Assembly (NCBI RefSeq): GCF_002154225.1
Contig: NZ_MTSE01000004.1
Span: 186,001 to 250,000, forward strand
From: Hymenobacter crusticola
Lineage (GTDB): Bacteria; Bacteroidota; Bacteroidia; Cytophagales; Hymenobacteraceae
DNA: 64,000 nucleotides
Direction of reading: 5' to 3'
The position numbers were made by a program, and so were the translations under genes. Under the pieces are notes generated by a model. The model saw only the letters and a list, made by a program, of their open reading frames with translations, was not told the origin of the DNA and did not search any database. Positions 26,246 through 35,700 of the stretch are shown one piece after another (position 1 is the first letter of the stretch; every line of letters starts with the position of its first letter).

Positions 26246-29098
26246 ATGCAGAACACACCTACCAAGATTCTCCTCGTTTTTCTGCTGAGCTGCGGCACCG
26301 TCGTGGCGGCAGTGGCCCAAGGCACTGGCAGCATAAAAGGCATTATCAAGGACGCCAAAACTGAAGAAACTGTCGTGGGCGGCACCGTCCGGCTAGAAGG
26401 CACGACGCTCGGCGAGCAAACCGACGCCGATGGTAACTTCACCATCAAGCAAATACCCGCCGGCAAGTACACGGTGATTATTTCCTCGGTGTCGTACAAA
26501 AACCGCACGATACCAGACGTAGTGGTGAAAGCCAATGAAACCACCGTGCTGAACTCCACGCTGCAATCGGACAGCAAGCAGCTCAGCGACGTGGTGGTAA
26601 CGGGCGTGCGCCGCACCAACACGGAGGTGTCGGTGATTAACGAAATCCGGCAGGCCAACGTGGTCGTGAGCGGCGTTTCGTCGGAGCAGATTGTAAAAAC
26701 CCAAGACCGCGACGCGGGCGAAGTGGTACGCCGCATCCCCGGCGTGACCATCGTGGATAACCGCTTTATCCAGGTGCGCGGCCTCAGCGACCGATACAAC
26801 AACGTGTGGCTGAACGACGTGACGGCCCCTAGCTCCGAAACCGACCGTAAGTCGTTCTCTTTCGACGTGGTACCTAGCTCCCTGCTCGACCGGGTGCTGG
26901 TGTTCAAGGACCCCTCGCCGGAACTGCCCGGCGACTTCGCCGGTGGTCTGGTAAAAGTGTACCTGCGTAAGCCCGTGTTCAATGAGCGCGTGCTGAACAT
27001 CAACTACGTAGCTGGCTACCGCGACGGTACCACCGGCAACGACTTCTTCACTGATAAATCGCAGGCGGGTGACGCCTTCGGCTTCGGGGCCCGCAAGCGC
27101 GAGTACCCCGGCGGCTTCCCGCCCCTGACGACGGCTTACCAGCAGTACGAGCGTGACTTCTACGCCAAGCAGCTAGAGAATACCTTCGGGATGTACCGGA
27201 TGAAGGCCATGCCCGACATGCGCTTCAACCTGTCGTACTTCGACCAGATCAAGATTGGCGGCCGGGAAATCGGAAGCGTGTCGTCGCTGAACTATACCAA
27301 CACGTTCACCCGCTTCAACATCGACCGCAACCTGTTCGAATCGTCGGGTGCCCGCACCGACCAGTTCAAGGACGACCAGTCGACCCAGAATATTCGCCTC
27401 GGCGCCATCCAAAACTTCAGCTACGTGCTGGACAACGGCGACCGGCTGGAGTTCCGCAACTTGTTTAACCAACAGTCGCGCAACCAGCAGGTAACGCGCC
27501 AAGGGTACGACAACGATGGCGTGCTGAACCGCCGCAGCTACTTGCTAGGCTACCAAGGCCGCACCACGTACTCTGGTCAGCTTGCCGGCACGCACAGCTT
27601 CAACAAAGAGAAAACGCACTTTGAGTGGGTAGGCGGCTACGGCTACTCCAACCGGAATGAGCCCGATTTGCGCCGCGTTTCGTACGCTATTACCCCGGCT
27701 AGCGCCGATGGCACGCCCGAAACGCAAACCGTACTGACCCCAGCCGCGGGTGGCGTCGACGTGAACAACGCGGGCCGCCTGTACCAAAAGCTCGACGAGC
27801 ACATTTACACCCTCAATGCCAACCTGAAGCATAAGGTGACTGTGGCCGAGCGGGACGTAGAAATCGGGGCTGGCACGTACCTAGAGTACCGCCGCCGTCA
27901 TTTCAACGCTCGGGCTTTCGGCTACTCCTTGAACGCCGGTAGCGACCCTCGTTTGCTCAACGAAGAAGTGGGCAACATCTTCGCTCCCGACAATATTGCC
28001 AAGAACGGTTTCCGCGTCGACGAAGACGTGAACTCGACCTACCGCTACGGAGCTTCGAACGAACTGGAAGCTGGTTACCTGAGCTTCAACATTCCGTTCA
28101 CGAGCAAGCTGAAGCTGCTCACCGGCGCCCGCTACGAGCGCAACGTGCAAAACATCAAAACGGGCATCAACGGCCAGCCGATCGACCAAGATGTGACGAC
28201 CAACTTCGTGCTGCCCTCAGCTAACCTGAGCTACAACTTCACGGAGCGCAGCCTGGTGCGCGCCTCGTACGGTCGCAGCCTCAACCGCCCCGAATTCCGC
28301 GAATCGGCGCCGTTTTACTACTACGACTTCGACTTCAACGTGCTAAACTTCGGTTCGCTGTACCTCAATCCGAACACGCCGCTGAAGGTTGCCACCATCG
28401 ACAACTACGACCTGCGCTACGAGTTCTATCCGTCTGCCGGCGAGTTGATCCACGTTGGGGCGTTCTACAAGAACTTTAAAAACCCGATCGAAAACTCGGT
28501 AGTACTGACTACCAACCTAGCCTACACTTTCCTGAACGCGCCTAGCGCCTACGCTTACGGGGTAGAGGTAGACGTGAAGAAGAGCCTAAGTTTCCTGGAT
28601 GATGCGTTCGGCACGGGTGCTTTCAAAAACCTCTCGGCCGTGTTCAACGGTGCGTTGATCAAGAGCCAAGTGAAGCTCGGCGACAACTTCGTGTCGTGGA
28701 ATGGCAACCGCGCCCTGCAAGGCCAGTCGCCCTACACCTTCAACGCCGGTCTTTACTTCCAGACGCCCGAGAATACCTGGCAGGTGACGGCGCTCTACAA
28801 CGTGTTCGGCCCGCGCATTGTGTTTGCCGGTAGCAACGACTACCCCGACGTGGTAGAGCTGCCCCGCCACACCGTCGACCTGTCGCTGACCAAAACGGTA
28901 TCGAGCCGCGTGTCGATCAATGCGGGTATCCAAGACTTGCTGAATCAGAAAGTGAACCTGGTGCAAGACTACAACCGCGACGGCAAGTACCAGTCGAGCG
29001 ACCCATCGCTGCAGGGTTACCGCCGTGGCACTTACTACACCCTAGGTCTGCGCTTCAACATTGAGCCCCGCAGCACGCCTAGCATCCCCGTGCCATAA
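26246..29098 (+). CDS. TonB-dependent receptor paired with a beta-helix lipoprotein
   Basis: This 950-residue outer-membrane receptor has a signal peptide (MQNTPTKILLVFLLSCGTVVAAVAQ). A carboxypeptidase-like domain follows (GSIKGIIKDAKTEETVVGGTVRLEG, about residues 29-110). The TonB-box-like LSDVVVTGVRR precedes a plug with QDRDAGEVVRRIPGVTIVDN, FIQVRGLSDRYNNVWLN and SPELPGDFAGGLVKVYLRK. A barrel ends LGLRFNIEP. The plug wording is that of ordinary TonB receptors, not SusC. A lipoprotein of parallel beta-helix type follows 50 bases downstream, a pairing analogous to SusC/SusD. The ligand is unknown. Confidence 0.9.
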   Translation: MQNTPTKILLVFLLSCGTVVAAVAQGTGSIKGIIKDAKTEETVVGGTVRLEGTTLGEQTDADGNFTIKQIPAGKYTVIISSVSYKNRTIPDVVVKANETTVLNSTLQSDSKQLSDVVVTGVRRTNTEVSVINEIRQANVVVSGVSSEQIVKTQDRDAGEVVRRIPGVTIVDNRFIQVRGLSDRYNNVWLNDVTAPSSETDRKSFSFDVVPSSLLDRVLVFKDPSPELPGDFAGGLVKVYLRKPVFNERVLNINYVAGYRDGTTGNDFFTDKSQAGDAFGFGARKREYPGGFPPLTTAYQQYERDFYAKQLENTFGMYRMKAMPDMRFNLSYFDQIKIGGREIGSVSSLNYTNTFTRFNIDRNLFESSGARTDQFKDDQSTQNIRLGAIQNFSYVLDNGDRLEFRNLFNQQSRNQQVTRQGYDNDGVLNRRSYLLGYQGRTTYSGQLAGTHSFNKEKTHFEWVGGYGYSNRNEPDLRRVSYAITPASADGTPETQTVLTPAAGGVDVNNAGRLYQKLDEHIYTLNANLKHKVTVAERDVEIGAGTYLEYRRRHFNARAFGYSLNAGSDPRLLNEEVGNIFAPDNIAKNGFRVDEDVNSTYRYGASNELEAGYLSFNIPFTSKLKLLTGARYERNVQNIKTGINGQPIDQDVTTNFVLPSANLSYNFTERSLVRASYGRSLNRPEFRESAPFYYYDFDFNVLNFGSLYLNPNTPLKVATIDNYDLRYEFYPSAGELIHVGAFYKNFKNPIENSVVLTTNLAYTFLNAPSAYAYGVEVDVKKSLSFLDDAFGTGAFKNLSAVFNGALIKSQVKLGDNFVSWNGNRALQGQSPYTFNAGLYFQTPENTWQVTALYNVFGPRIVFAGSNDYPDVVELPRHTVDLSLTKTVSSRVSINAGIQDLLNQKVNLVQDYNRDGKYQSSDPSLQGYRRGTYYTLGLRFNIEPRSTPSIPVP

Positions 29099-29148
29099 TC
29101 GGCTAGGGCCACTTTCCTCCAACTCTCGCCTATTTCACTCACTCTTGT

Positions 29149-30675
29149 ATGAAAAAGAATACCCTTTCCCTGGCTTTCGTTGCTTCGCTGATGCTAGGCC
29201 TCGGCGCGTGCCAAAAGGACGCTGTGACGCCCGCCCCCAATGTGGTAGGCAGTGGCACAAACGAGCCCTCGACACCAATTAGCCAACTGCCCACCACCAC
29301 GGTGCAGGGAGACATCACCACCAACACCACGTGGTCGGCGAGCAACCGCTACTTGATGAAAGGCTTCGTGTACGTACGTTCGGGAGCTACGCTGACGATC
29401 GAAGCCGGTACGGTTATCAAAGGCGACAAAGACACCAAAGGCACGCTGATCATTGAGCCCGGCGCCAAAATTATGGCGGCAGGCACGGCAAGCAAGCCGA
29501 TTATCTTCACCTCCAACCAAGCTAAAGGCTCGCGCAACTACGGCGACTGGGGTGGGGTAGTAATTGCGGGTAATGCGCCTGTGAACTCCATCGACGGTGC
29601 CAACCTGCCACAAGCCGAAGGCGGTATCACAACCAAATACGGCGGTAGCAATGCCGCAGATAACTCGGGTACGCTCCAATACGTGCGCATCGAGTTTGCT
29701 GGGGTGGCCCTCACGCCCAACAACGAGCTGAATGGCCTGACCTTCGACGGCGTAGGCAGCGGCACAACGGTCGACCACATCCAGATTTCGTACAGCGGCG
29801 ACGATGCCATCGAGTGGTTTGGCGGCACCGTGAACGCGAAGTACTTGGTAACGCACCGCACTTTCGACGACGACTTCGACACCGATAACGGCTTTTCGGG
29901 CAAGGTGCAGTTTGCGGTAGCTTTGCGCGACCCGTTGCAAGCTGACCAATCGGGCTCGAAGGCGTTTGAGTCGGACAACGACGCGAACGGCTCGACCCGG
30001 ACGCCACTTACCTCGGCCGTTTTCTCTAACGTAACGACCATCGGGCCGATCCTGAACCCGAGTGCTGGCGCCTACAGCCCGCAGTACACGGCCGGCGCGC
30101 ACATTCGCCGCAACTCCTCTCAGACCATCATGAACTCGGTTGTGATGGGCTTCCCCACAAACATCCTGATTGATAATGCCACGACTGCGGGCAATGTGGT
30201 GAAAGGCGACTTGCGCTTCAAAAACAACATCACGGCCGGTAGCCTGGCGGGTTCTAACTCGAAAGGTGGACAGCGGGCTATCATCTACGTAGGGCCCAAT
30301 GGTGGCGCGGGTAGCTTGACGGCCAACAGCGTGATGAGCACCGACACCGCCGCTTGGAGCACTACAATCGGTCCGCTGACCTGGTTTGGCTCGAACACCA
30401 ACCGCCGCTACACGACTTCCGACGAAGTACGCCTCGCCAACCCGTTCAACCTGACGGCTCCTAGCTTCGTGCCGCTGTCTACGTCGCCGATTGTGTACAC
30501 TGGCACGGCTGCGCCTACTACACCCGTCGTAGCGCCTAACTTCACAGATAGCAAGACTTCGGATAGCTTCTTCACCAAGGTAGCGTATATCGGCGCCTTT
30601 GCTGGCTCGGGCACATCGGCCGACAACTGGCTGGCTACCTGGACGAACTTCGATCCGCAGAATACAGATTATTAA
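29149..30675 (+). CDS. Surface lipoprotein with parallel beta-helix repeats
   Basis: This 508-residue lipoprotein has a leader ending LGLGAC (Cys 21). The mature part has the phrase LMKGFVYVRSGATLTIEAGTV, then TLIIEPGAKIMAAGTASKPIIF and GDWGGVVIAGNAPVNS. These are the repetitive, Gly/Ala-rich turns of a right-handed beta-helix. Later blocks contain LQYVRIEFAGV, ISYSGDDAIEWFGGTVNAKYL and a TFDDDFDTDNG acidic loop that could bind Ca2+. Databases often label this family misleadingly as a multidrug transporter, but no membrane helices are present. It is co-directional with the TonB receptor, 50 bases apart, and likely acts as its surface-exposed partner. Confidence 0.75.
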   Translation: MKKNTLSLAFVASLMLGLGACQKDAVTPAPNVVGSGTNEPSTPISQLPTTTVQGDITTNTTWSASNRYLMKGFVYVRSGATLTIEAGTVIKGDKDTKGTLIIEPGAKIMAAGTASKPIIFTSNQAKGSRNYGDWGGVVIAGNAPVNSIDGANLPQAEGGITTKYGGSNAADNSGTLQYVRIEFAGVALTPNNELNGLTFDGVGSGTTVDHIQISYSGDDAIEWFGGTVNAKYLVTHRTFDDDFDTDNGFSGKVQFAVALRDPLQADQSGSKAFESDNDANGSTRTPLTSAVFSNVTTIGPILNPSAGAYSPQYTAGAHIRRNSSQTIMNSVVMGFPTNILIDNATTAGNVVKGDLRFKNNITAGSLAGSNSKGGQRAIIYVGPNGGAGSLTANSVMSTDTAAWSTTIGPLTWFGSNTNRRYTTSDEVRLANPFNLTAPSFVPLSTSPIVYTGTAAPTTPVVAPNFTDSKTSDSFFTKVAYIGAFAGSGTSADNWLATWTNFDPQNTDY

Positions 30676-30697
30676 TTTCTATCGAATAATAACGCCT

Positions 30698-30735
30698 ACA
30701 GAAGCCGGGGCTGCGTCACAGTCCCGGTTTTCTGT
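30698..30735 (+). terminator. Intrinsic terminator after the beta-helix lipoprotein
   Basis: ACAGAAGCCGGGGCTG and CAGTCCCGGTTTTCTGT pair with two mismatches or bulges around a short loop, 22 bases after the stop codon. The descending arm and tail are T-rich. Confidence 0.75.
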
Positions 30736-30810
30736 TTCTGACCAGTTCGGGTAGTCTGCCTACAGACTGCCAGCTCCGCCACTGGCTCGGCACAAACCTA
30801 GCTACTACCG

Positions 30811-31851
30811 TTGTCTGCCTCTAGCTTCTTTCATCCTACCACGTTGTTCGAGCAGGTGCGCAAGCGCTTGCAGACGATCCTGGCGACGAACATTACGGCC
30901 TCGCCTACTGGCTCCGAGCCGACGGGGGCCGATACGCAAGTGTGGCAGATCGGGTCCGTTATTCGGTTTCTGGCCACGGTACCTAGCCCCGGCGCCGCCG
31001 AAAACCTGGTGCTACCTAGCTGGCGCGCCTCCGCCGAGTGGCCCCTGCTGGTCATCTACGATTACGTGTCCAATGAGCTAGGCAAGCAGCTGCGGGCCCG
31101 CGGCCTGTGCTACGCCGACGCCGTTGGCAACGCCTGGGTGAAGCACCCGGCCACCGAGCTGATGGTCGTGATCCAAGGGTGCGCCCGCCCCAAAGAGGAA
31201 CTGCGGCTGCCAAGCGCCAACCTGCCCGCCGACCACATGCGGCTGCTGTACCAGCTACTGGTCGAGCCGACGATTGCCAAGTGTTCGGCGCTGGAGCTGG
31301 CCGCCATCACTAACATGGCCCCGGCCGTGGTGGCGCGCGTGCTGCGCACCTTGGTGGCGCAAGGCTTGTGGCTCGACGACGCAACGCCGTCCCCGGATAA
31401 GCTCCGCGACCTAGCCACGTATTGGCTGGAGCATTACGGCAAAACCCTGCGTAACCGCCTGAACGTGCATCGCTACCGTTGGCGCGACGCGGCCGCGCAG
31501 ACCAGTTGGCACCGCCTCTCCTTGCCCGCCGACTGCCTGTGGAGCGGCGAAGCCGCTGCGCACCAGCTGCTCAACAAGCCTGAGGTGCCCAACTGCTTTA
31601 CGCTGTACAGCCGCATGCCCCGCGCCAAGCTCGCCCACTACCTAGGGTTGGTGCCCCACAAGCACGGCAACGTGGAGCTGTTGAATACCTTTTTCTCCGT
31701 CCATCCTACGCCACCTCCTACGCCTGGTTTGCAGCGGTGCGCGCATCCCTTCTTGGTGTACGCCGATTTGCTGGAAAGCCAGAACGCCAGCAGTCAGGCC
31801 CTAGCCCAGCAGATGCACGCGAAGTATCTACTAAACCTGTTGCCGCAGTAG
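30811..31851 (+). CDS. AbiEi_2-like antitoxin homologue without toxin partner
   Basis: This 346-residue protein resembles the type IV toxin-antitoxin AbiEi family (AbiEi_2 layout). The N-terminal part has a PLLVIYDYVSNELGKQLRARG then CYADAVGNAWV block. A winged-helix segment follows (LYQLLVEPT, then SALELAAITNMAPAVVARVLRTL, about residues 145-190). The C-terminal part has LWSGEAAAHQLLN, FTLYSR and FLVYADLLES. In the family the antitoxin is a transcriptional repressor paired with an AbiEii nucleotidyltransferase. None is present here: the flanking gene is small and unrelated. No ATG lies near the start; an in-frame TAG is at 30799-30801, so translation probably begins at TTG 30811 or TTG 30844. 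Confidence 0.65.
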   Translation: MSASSFFHPTTLFEQVRKRLQTILATNITASPTGSEPTGADTQVWQIGSVIRFLATVPSPGAAENLVLPSWRASAEWPLLVIYDYVSNELGKQLRARGLCYADAVGNAWVKHPATELMVVIQGCARPKEELRLPSANLPADHMRLLYQLLVEPTIAKCSALELAAITNMAPAVVARVLRTLVAQGLWLDDATPSPDKLRDLATYWLEHYGKTLRNRLNVHRYRWRDAAAQTSWHRLSLPADCLWSGEAAAHQLLNKPEVPNCFTLYSRMPRAKLAHYLGLVPHKHGNVELLNTFFSVHPTPPPTPGLQRCAHPFLVYADLLESQNASSQALAQQMHAKYLLNLLPQ

Positions 31852-31886
31852 CATTGTTGTTCCGCGCCTGACACTCTATTCTTCAA

Positions 31887-31923
31887 AACAGTAAGAGCCT
31901 CCACATGGAGGCTCTTGCTGTTT
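31887..31923. terminator. Bidirectional terminator hairpin
   Basis: AACAGTAAGAGCCTCC and GGAGGCTCTTGCTGTT pair with one mismatch around a 4-base loop, with A- and T-rich flanks. It lies between the converging AbiEi-like gene and the small gene at 31938. Confidence 0.85.
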
Positions 31924-31937
31924 CGGGCACTGGCGCT

Positions 31938-32357
31938 TTAAGAAAGCAGCCTAGCTTGGTGGGCGGCATTGATGAGGGCTGGGGCATTTTTGAGGGTGGC
32001 CAGCACGACTTCTTTGGCGGCTTGCTTTAGCTCGTCTTGGCTGATGTCACGGGTTTCTTCCTTCACCAGTTCACCTAGGGCGTGGAAGGCATGGGTTAGA
32101 GCCTGGCGCTTGGGGCGTTCCTGCTTCAGCTCCTCGTATACCTCGGCAAAGTGCGCCTGAATCTTCTTGCGGCGCGTGTGAAACACCGATTCGCTGGCTA
32201 CCTGCGGCTGGATAGCTTCCACCAACTTTACCAGGGGCAGCAACTGGGCCGTTTTGTTTAGCACAGCCCCGCTCAATCGCTCGCGGCGGCCCTGAGACGC
32301 GTTGGGGGAGGGTGGACTAAATGGCTCACCGAGTGGCTCAAGCGGGCTGAAATCCAT
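31938..32357 (-). CDS. Hypothetical helical protein
   Basis: This 139-residue protein was not recognised. The first 30 residues are Pro/Ser-rich and look disordered. The rest is predicted mostly helical and highly charged (FHTRRKKIQAHFAEVYEELKQ, then LGELVKEETRDISQDELKQAAKEV). It has no signal peptide or membrane segment, so it is cytosolic. The neat terminator at 31887 and codon use in line with its neighbours support a real gene. Confidence 0.6.
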   Translation of the reverse strand: MDFSPLEPLGEPFSPPSPNASQGRRERLSGAVLNKTAQLLPLVKLVEAIQPQVASESVFHTRRKKIQAHFAEVYEELKQERPKRQALTHAFHALGELVKEETRDISQDELKQAAKEVVLATLKNAPALINAAHQARLLS

Positions 32358-32585
32358 GCAAAGCGGTAGTTAGGAAGAAGGGCGTACGTTTCTCTAATAT
32401 ACAGACAAAGCTGGCAAAATACCTAGCCGCGAATATAGCGGTAAGCCGAACTAACAAGTTAAGCAAGTACACGAACGAGTACGGTAGCGCGCGAAGGGCG
32501 TAACAGCTGTTGAAGTATGCTGCTAAATTTTATTGCTTTTTAAAGCCGAGTTTCTAAAACAAGCTTGATTCTAACTTAGTTAGCA

Positions 32586-32616
32586 ATTACCTATCACCTT
32601 GGGCAATAGTGAAGTG
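32586..32616. promoter_or_regulatory. Repeated motif upstream of SusC-like gene, copy 1
   Basis: ATTACCT followed by GCAATAGTGAAGTG at the right end (31 bases in all). A shorter related copy with ATTACCT and GCAGTAGTGAGGTG is at 32658-32680. The pair may be regulator sites for the SusC/SusD operon that starts at 32723. Confidence 0.3.
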
Positions 32617-32657
32617 ATTTGCTCGTGTCCCTACTGATTCTATGCTGGCAATAGCTC

Positions 32658-32680
32658 ATTACCTGCGCAGTAGTGAGGTG
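32658..32680. promoter_or_regulatory. Repeated motif upstream of SusC-like gene, copy 2
   Basis: A second copy of the ATTACCT...TAGTGA.GTG motif, 43 bases before the SusC-like start codon; see 32586-32616. Confidence 0.3.
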
Positions 32681-32722
32681 TGGCTACCGCTTTATTGTAA
32701 CCTGTTTAACTAATACATATGT

Positions 32723-35700
32723 ATGAGAATTCTACTGTTTTTAGGCAGATATAATCCGTCTGCTCGCTGGGCTACTGTGCTGGTTTCGGGGCTAAGTTTG
32801 AGCCAAGCTAGCTTGCTTACCGCCCAAGCCGCGCCAAGCTGGCAACAGCAAGCACCCCAAACCGGCACCCCCGTTACGGGCCGCGTGGTGGATGAGAAGG
32901 GCGAGGCGTTGCCCGGCGTGAACGTGGTGGTGAAAAACACGAGCATCGGCACGGCCACCAACGTGGAGGGGCAGTACTCGCTCAACGTACCCGCGGGCGC
33001 GACATTGGTGTTTTCCTTTATCGGCTACTCGCCCCAGGAGCTGGTAGTAAATGGCCGCAGCACCCTCGACGTGCGGTTTGCTTCGCCGCAAGCGCGCAGC
33101 CTCGACGAAGTGGTGGTGGTGGGCTACGGTACCCAAACCAAGCGCGAAGTGACAGGCGCCATTGCCTCGGTGAAGGGCACGGAACTGGTGAATCAGGCGT
33201 CGCAGAACCCCGTCAGCTCACTGCAAGGCAAAGTGGCGGGCGTGCAGATCACCAACGCTGGCGTGCCCGGCACTGCCCCCCAGATTCGGGTGCGCGGCAC
33301 GGGGTCGTTGGCGGGCGTGTCGCCGCTCTACGTGGTGGACGGCACGCTGCTGCCGGCCGGCTCCGACCTAGCTTTTCTGAACCAAGATGATATTGCCTCG
33401 GTGGAAATCCTCAAGGATGCAGCCAGCGCTTCCATCTACGGCATTCAGGCGGCCAACGGCGTGGTGCTCGTGACCACCAAGCGCGGGCAGGCCGGCAAAA
33501 CGCGGGTGAACTACAACGGCTTCGGCGGGGTGCAAACCGTGACCAACCGCATCAAAATGGCCAACGCCCGGCAGTACGCCGAACTGCTCAACGAGAAATA
33601 CGTCCTCACCGGCATCGACCCTAGCAACAAGCTAAGCCCTGAGCTACCCTCCACCGATTGGCTCAAAGAAGTGACCCGCACGGCGGCCACCCAAAACCAC
33701 CAACTGAGCTTAAGCGGAGGCAGTGAAAAAGCTTCTTACACCTTCAGTGGCTCGTATCTGCGACAAGAAGGCGTTTTGCAAAAGAATGATTTCGAGCGGA
33801 TTACGGCGCGCCTGCAAACGGATTTTGCTCTCAACGACCACATCAAAGTCGGCTACTCGGCTAGCTTCGCCAACCTCGACGCGCACGACGCGCCGGGCCT
33901 CGCTTCCAGCATTTTTCCTAGCTACAGTGGGCTAGGGGGAGCGGCCACGGGTACCTCGTCCAACTTCGCGCTGGGCGGCTCCAACGTGTTTGCGCAAGCC
34001 TACGTGGCGCCGCCGGTGCTACCCGTCTTTCAAGCCAACGGCCGCTACGGCGACCCGGGCCTGATTGGGTCGGGCCTCGGCAATTTCGGCAACCCGCGCG
34101 GCACGCTTGATTACTTCGTGCAACGCTCGCAGGGGCAGACGCTCGTGAGCAACGCGTTTGCCTCATTCAACTTCCTGCAATACCTTACCCTGCGCACTAG
34201 CGTGGGTATCAGTTACAACGCGGCCAAGTTTTACAACTACCAGAAGGCCGATTCGCTCACCACGTTTCAAGTGTACCGGGGCAATACGCTGCGCAAAGGC
34301 ACGAGCCAGGGCAACCAGTTGCAGTGGGAAAACACGCTCACCTTCGACCGTACCTTCGGCACCGACCACCACCTGACGGCCTTGCTCGGCACCACGGCCC
34401 TGCGCTACCGCACCGAGCAAATCATTGGTGCCGTCAACGGGGTGCAGGCTGGAAGTAGCGACAGTTACTACTTCAACCTAGGTACGGTGGGCACCGCCAC
34501 GCTCGCCAACCCAGTCGATTTGTACACCATCTTCTCGCTATTTGCCCGCGTAAACTACGCCTATAAGGAGCGTTACCTGCTCACGGCTAGCTTCCGCCGC
34601 GACGGTGCCAGTAAGTACACCGGCTCCGACCGCTACGGCAACTTCCCGTCGGTGGGCCTAGGGTGGGTGGTTTCGGAGGAGGATTTTCTGAAGGAAAGCT
34701 CGGTGTTCAACTTCCTGAAGCTGCGGGCTAGCTACGGTTTGCTCGGCAACAGTCAGGTGCCCAACAACATTGCCGTGTCGGTGGTCGATTTTTACCCAAC
34801 GTACGCCGGGTTCTTCGGCATTCCCAGCACGCCGATTACGGGCGCCAACATTAGTACCCTAGCCGCCGGGCGCGTGCGGTGGGAGAAAGTGCGCGAAGCG
34901 GATGCGGGCCTGGAAATGGGCTTCATCAACAACCAGTTATCGGTGGAGTTGGACTACTACAACCGCCGCACCATCGACGCGGTTTTTCCGGTGCCCATCC
35001 TCTCGGGGCCGGGCTACGCCAACAGTATCGGCTACCTCGACAACAACGCCACCTTCCAAAACCAGGGCGTAGAAGCGGCCGTGCGCTGGAACTCGGCCAG
35101 CACCGGCGACTTCTCGTACTCGGTGGGCCTCGTGGGCGCTTACAACCAGAACAAGGTGATTTCCACGGCTAGCGGCGCCCCGCTCTTTTCCGGCGCCTTG
35201 CCGCTGGGCGACTACCGCACCACCATTTCGCAGATTGGCGCACCTATTGGGGCATTCTACGGCTACCAGGCCGTGGGCGTATTTCAGAACATGCAGCAAG
35301 TAGCGGAGTCGGCGCAGAGCAGCACGGCCAAGCCCGGCGACCTGCGCTACCAGGACCAGAACGGCGACGGTCTGCTCGACGCCCGCGACTACGTGGTGCT
35401 CGGCAACCCCAACCCGCGCTTCACCTATGGCCTGAACACCAACTTCCGCTACAAAGCCTTTGACTTACAACTTGATGTGCAGGGCGTGGGTGGGGTGGAG
35501 CTGTTCAACGCCCTGCGTTTGCTGCGCGTGGGCAACGAGAACTACACCCAGGATTTCTACAATAACCGCTGGCGCGGCGCGGGCACCTCGAACAGCTACC
35601 CCTCGGCCGACCTCTCGGGGCGCAACCTCGACCCTAGCTCGTACTATGTGGAGAAAGGCGACTACATCCGCCTGCGCAACGTACAGCTCGGGTTCAACTT

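Larger units (their letters stand above)
32358..32722. other. Intergenic region upstream of the third SusC-like gene
   Basis: This 365-base AT-rich gap separates a minus-strand gene from the SusC-like gene. A partial direct repeat (32586-32616 and 32658-32680) lies in its last 140 bases. No coding frame was seen. Confidence 0.5.
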
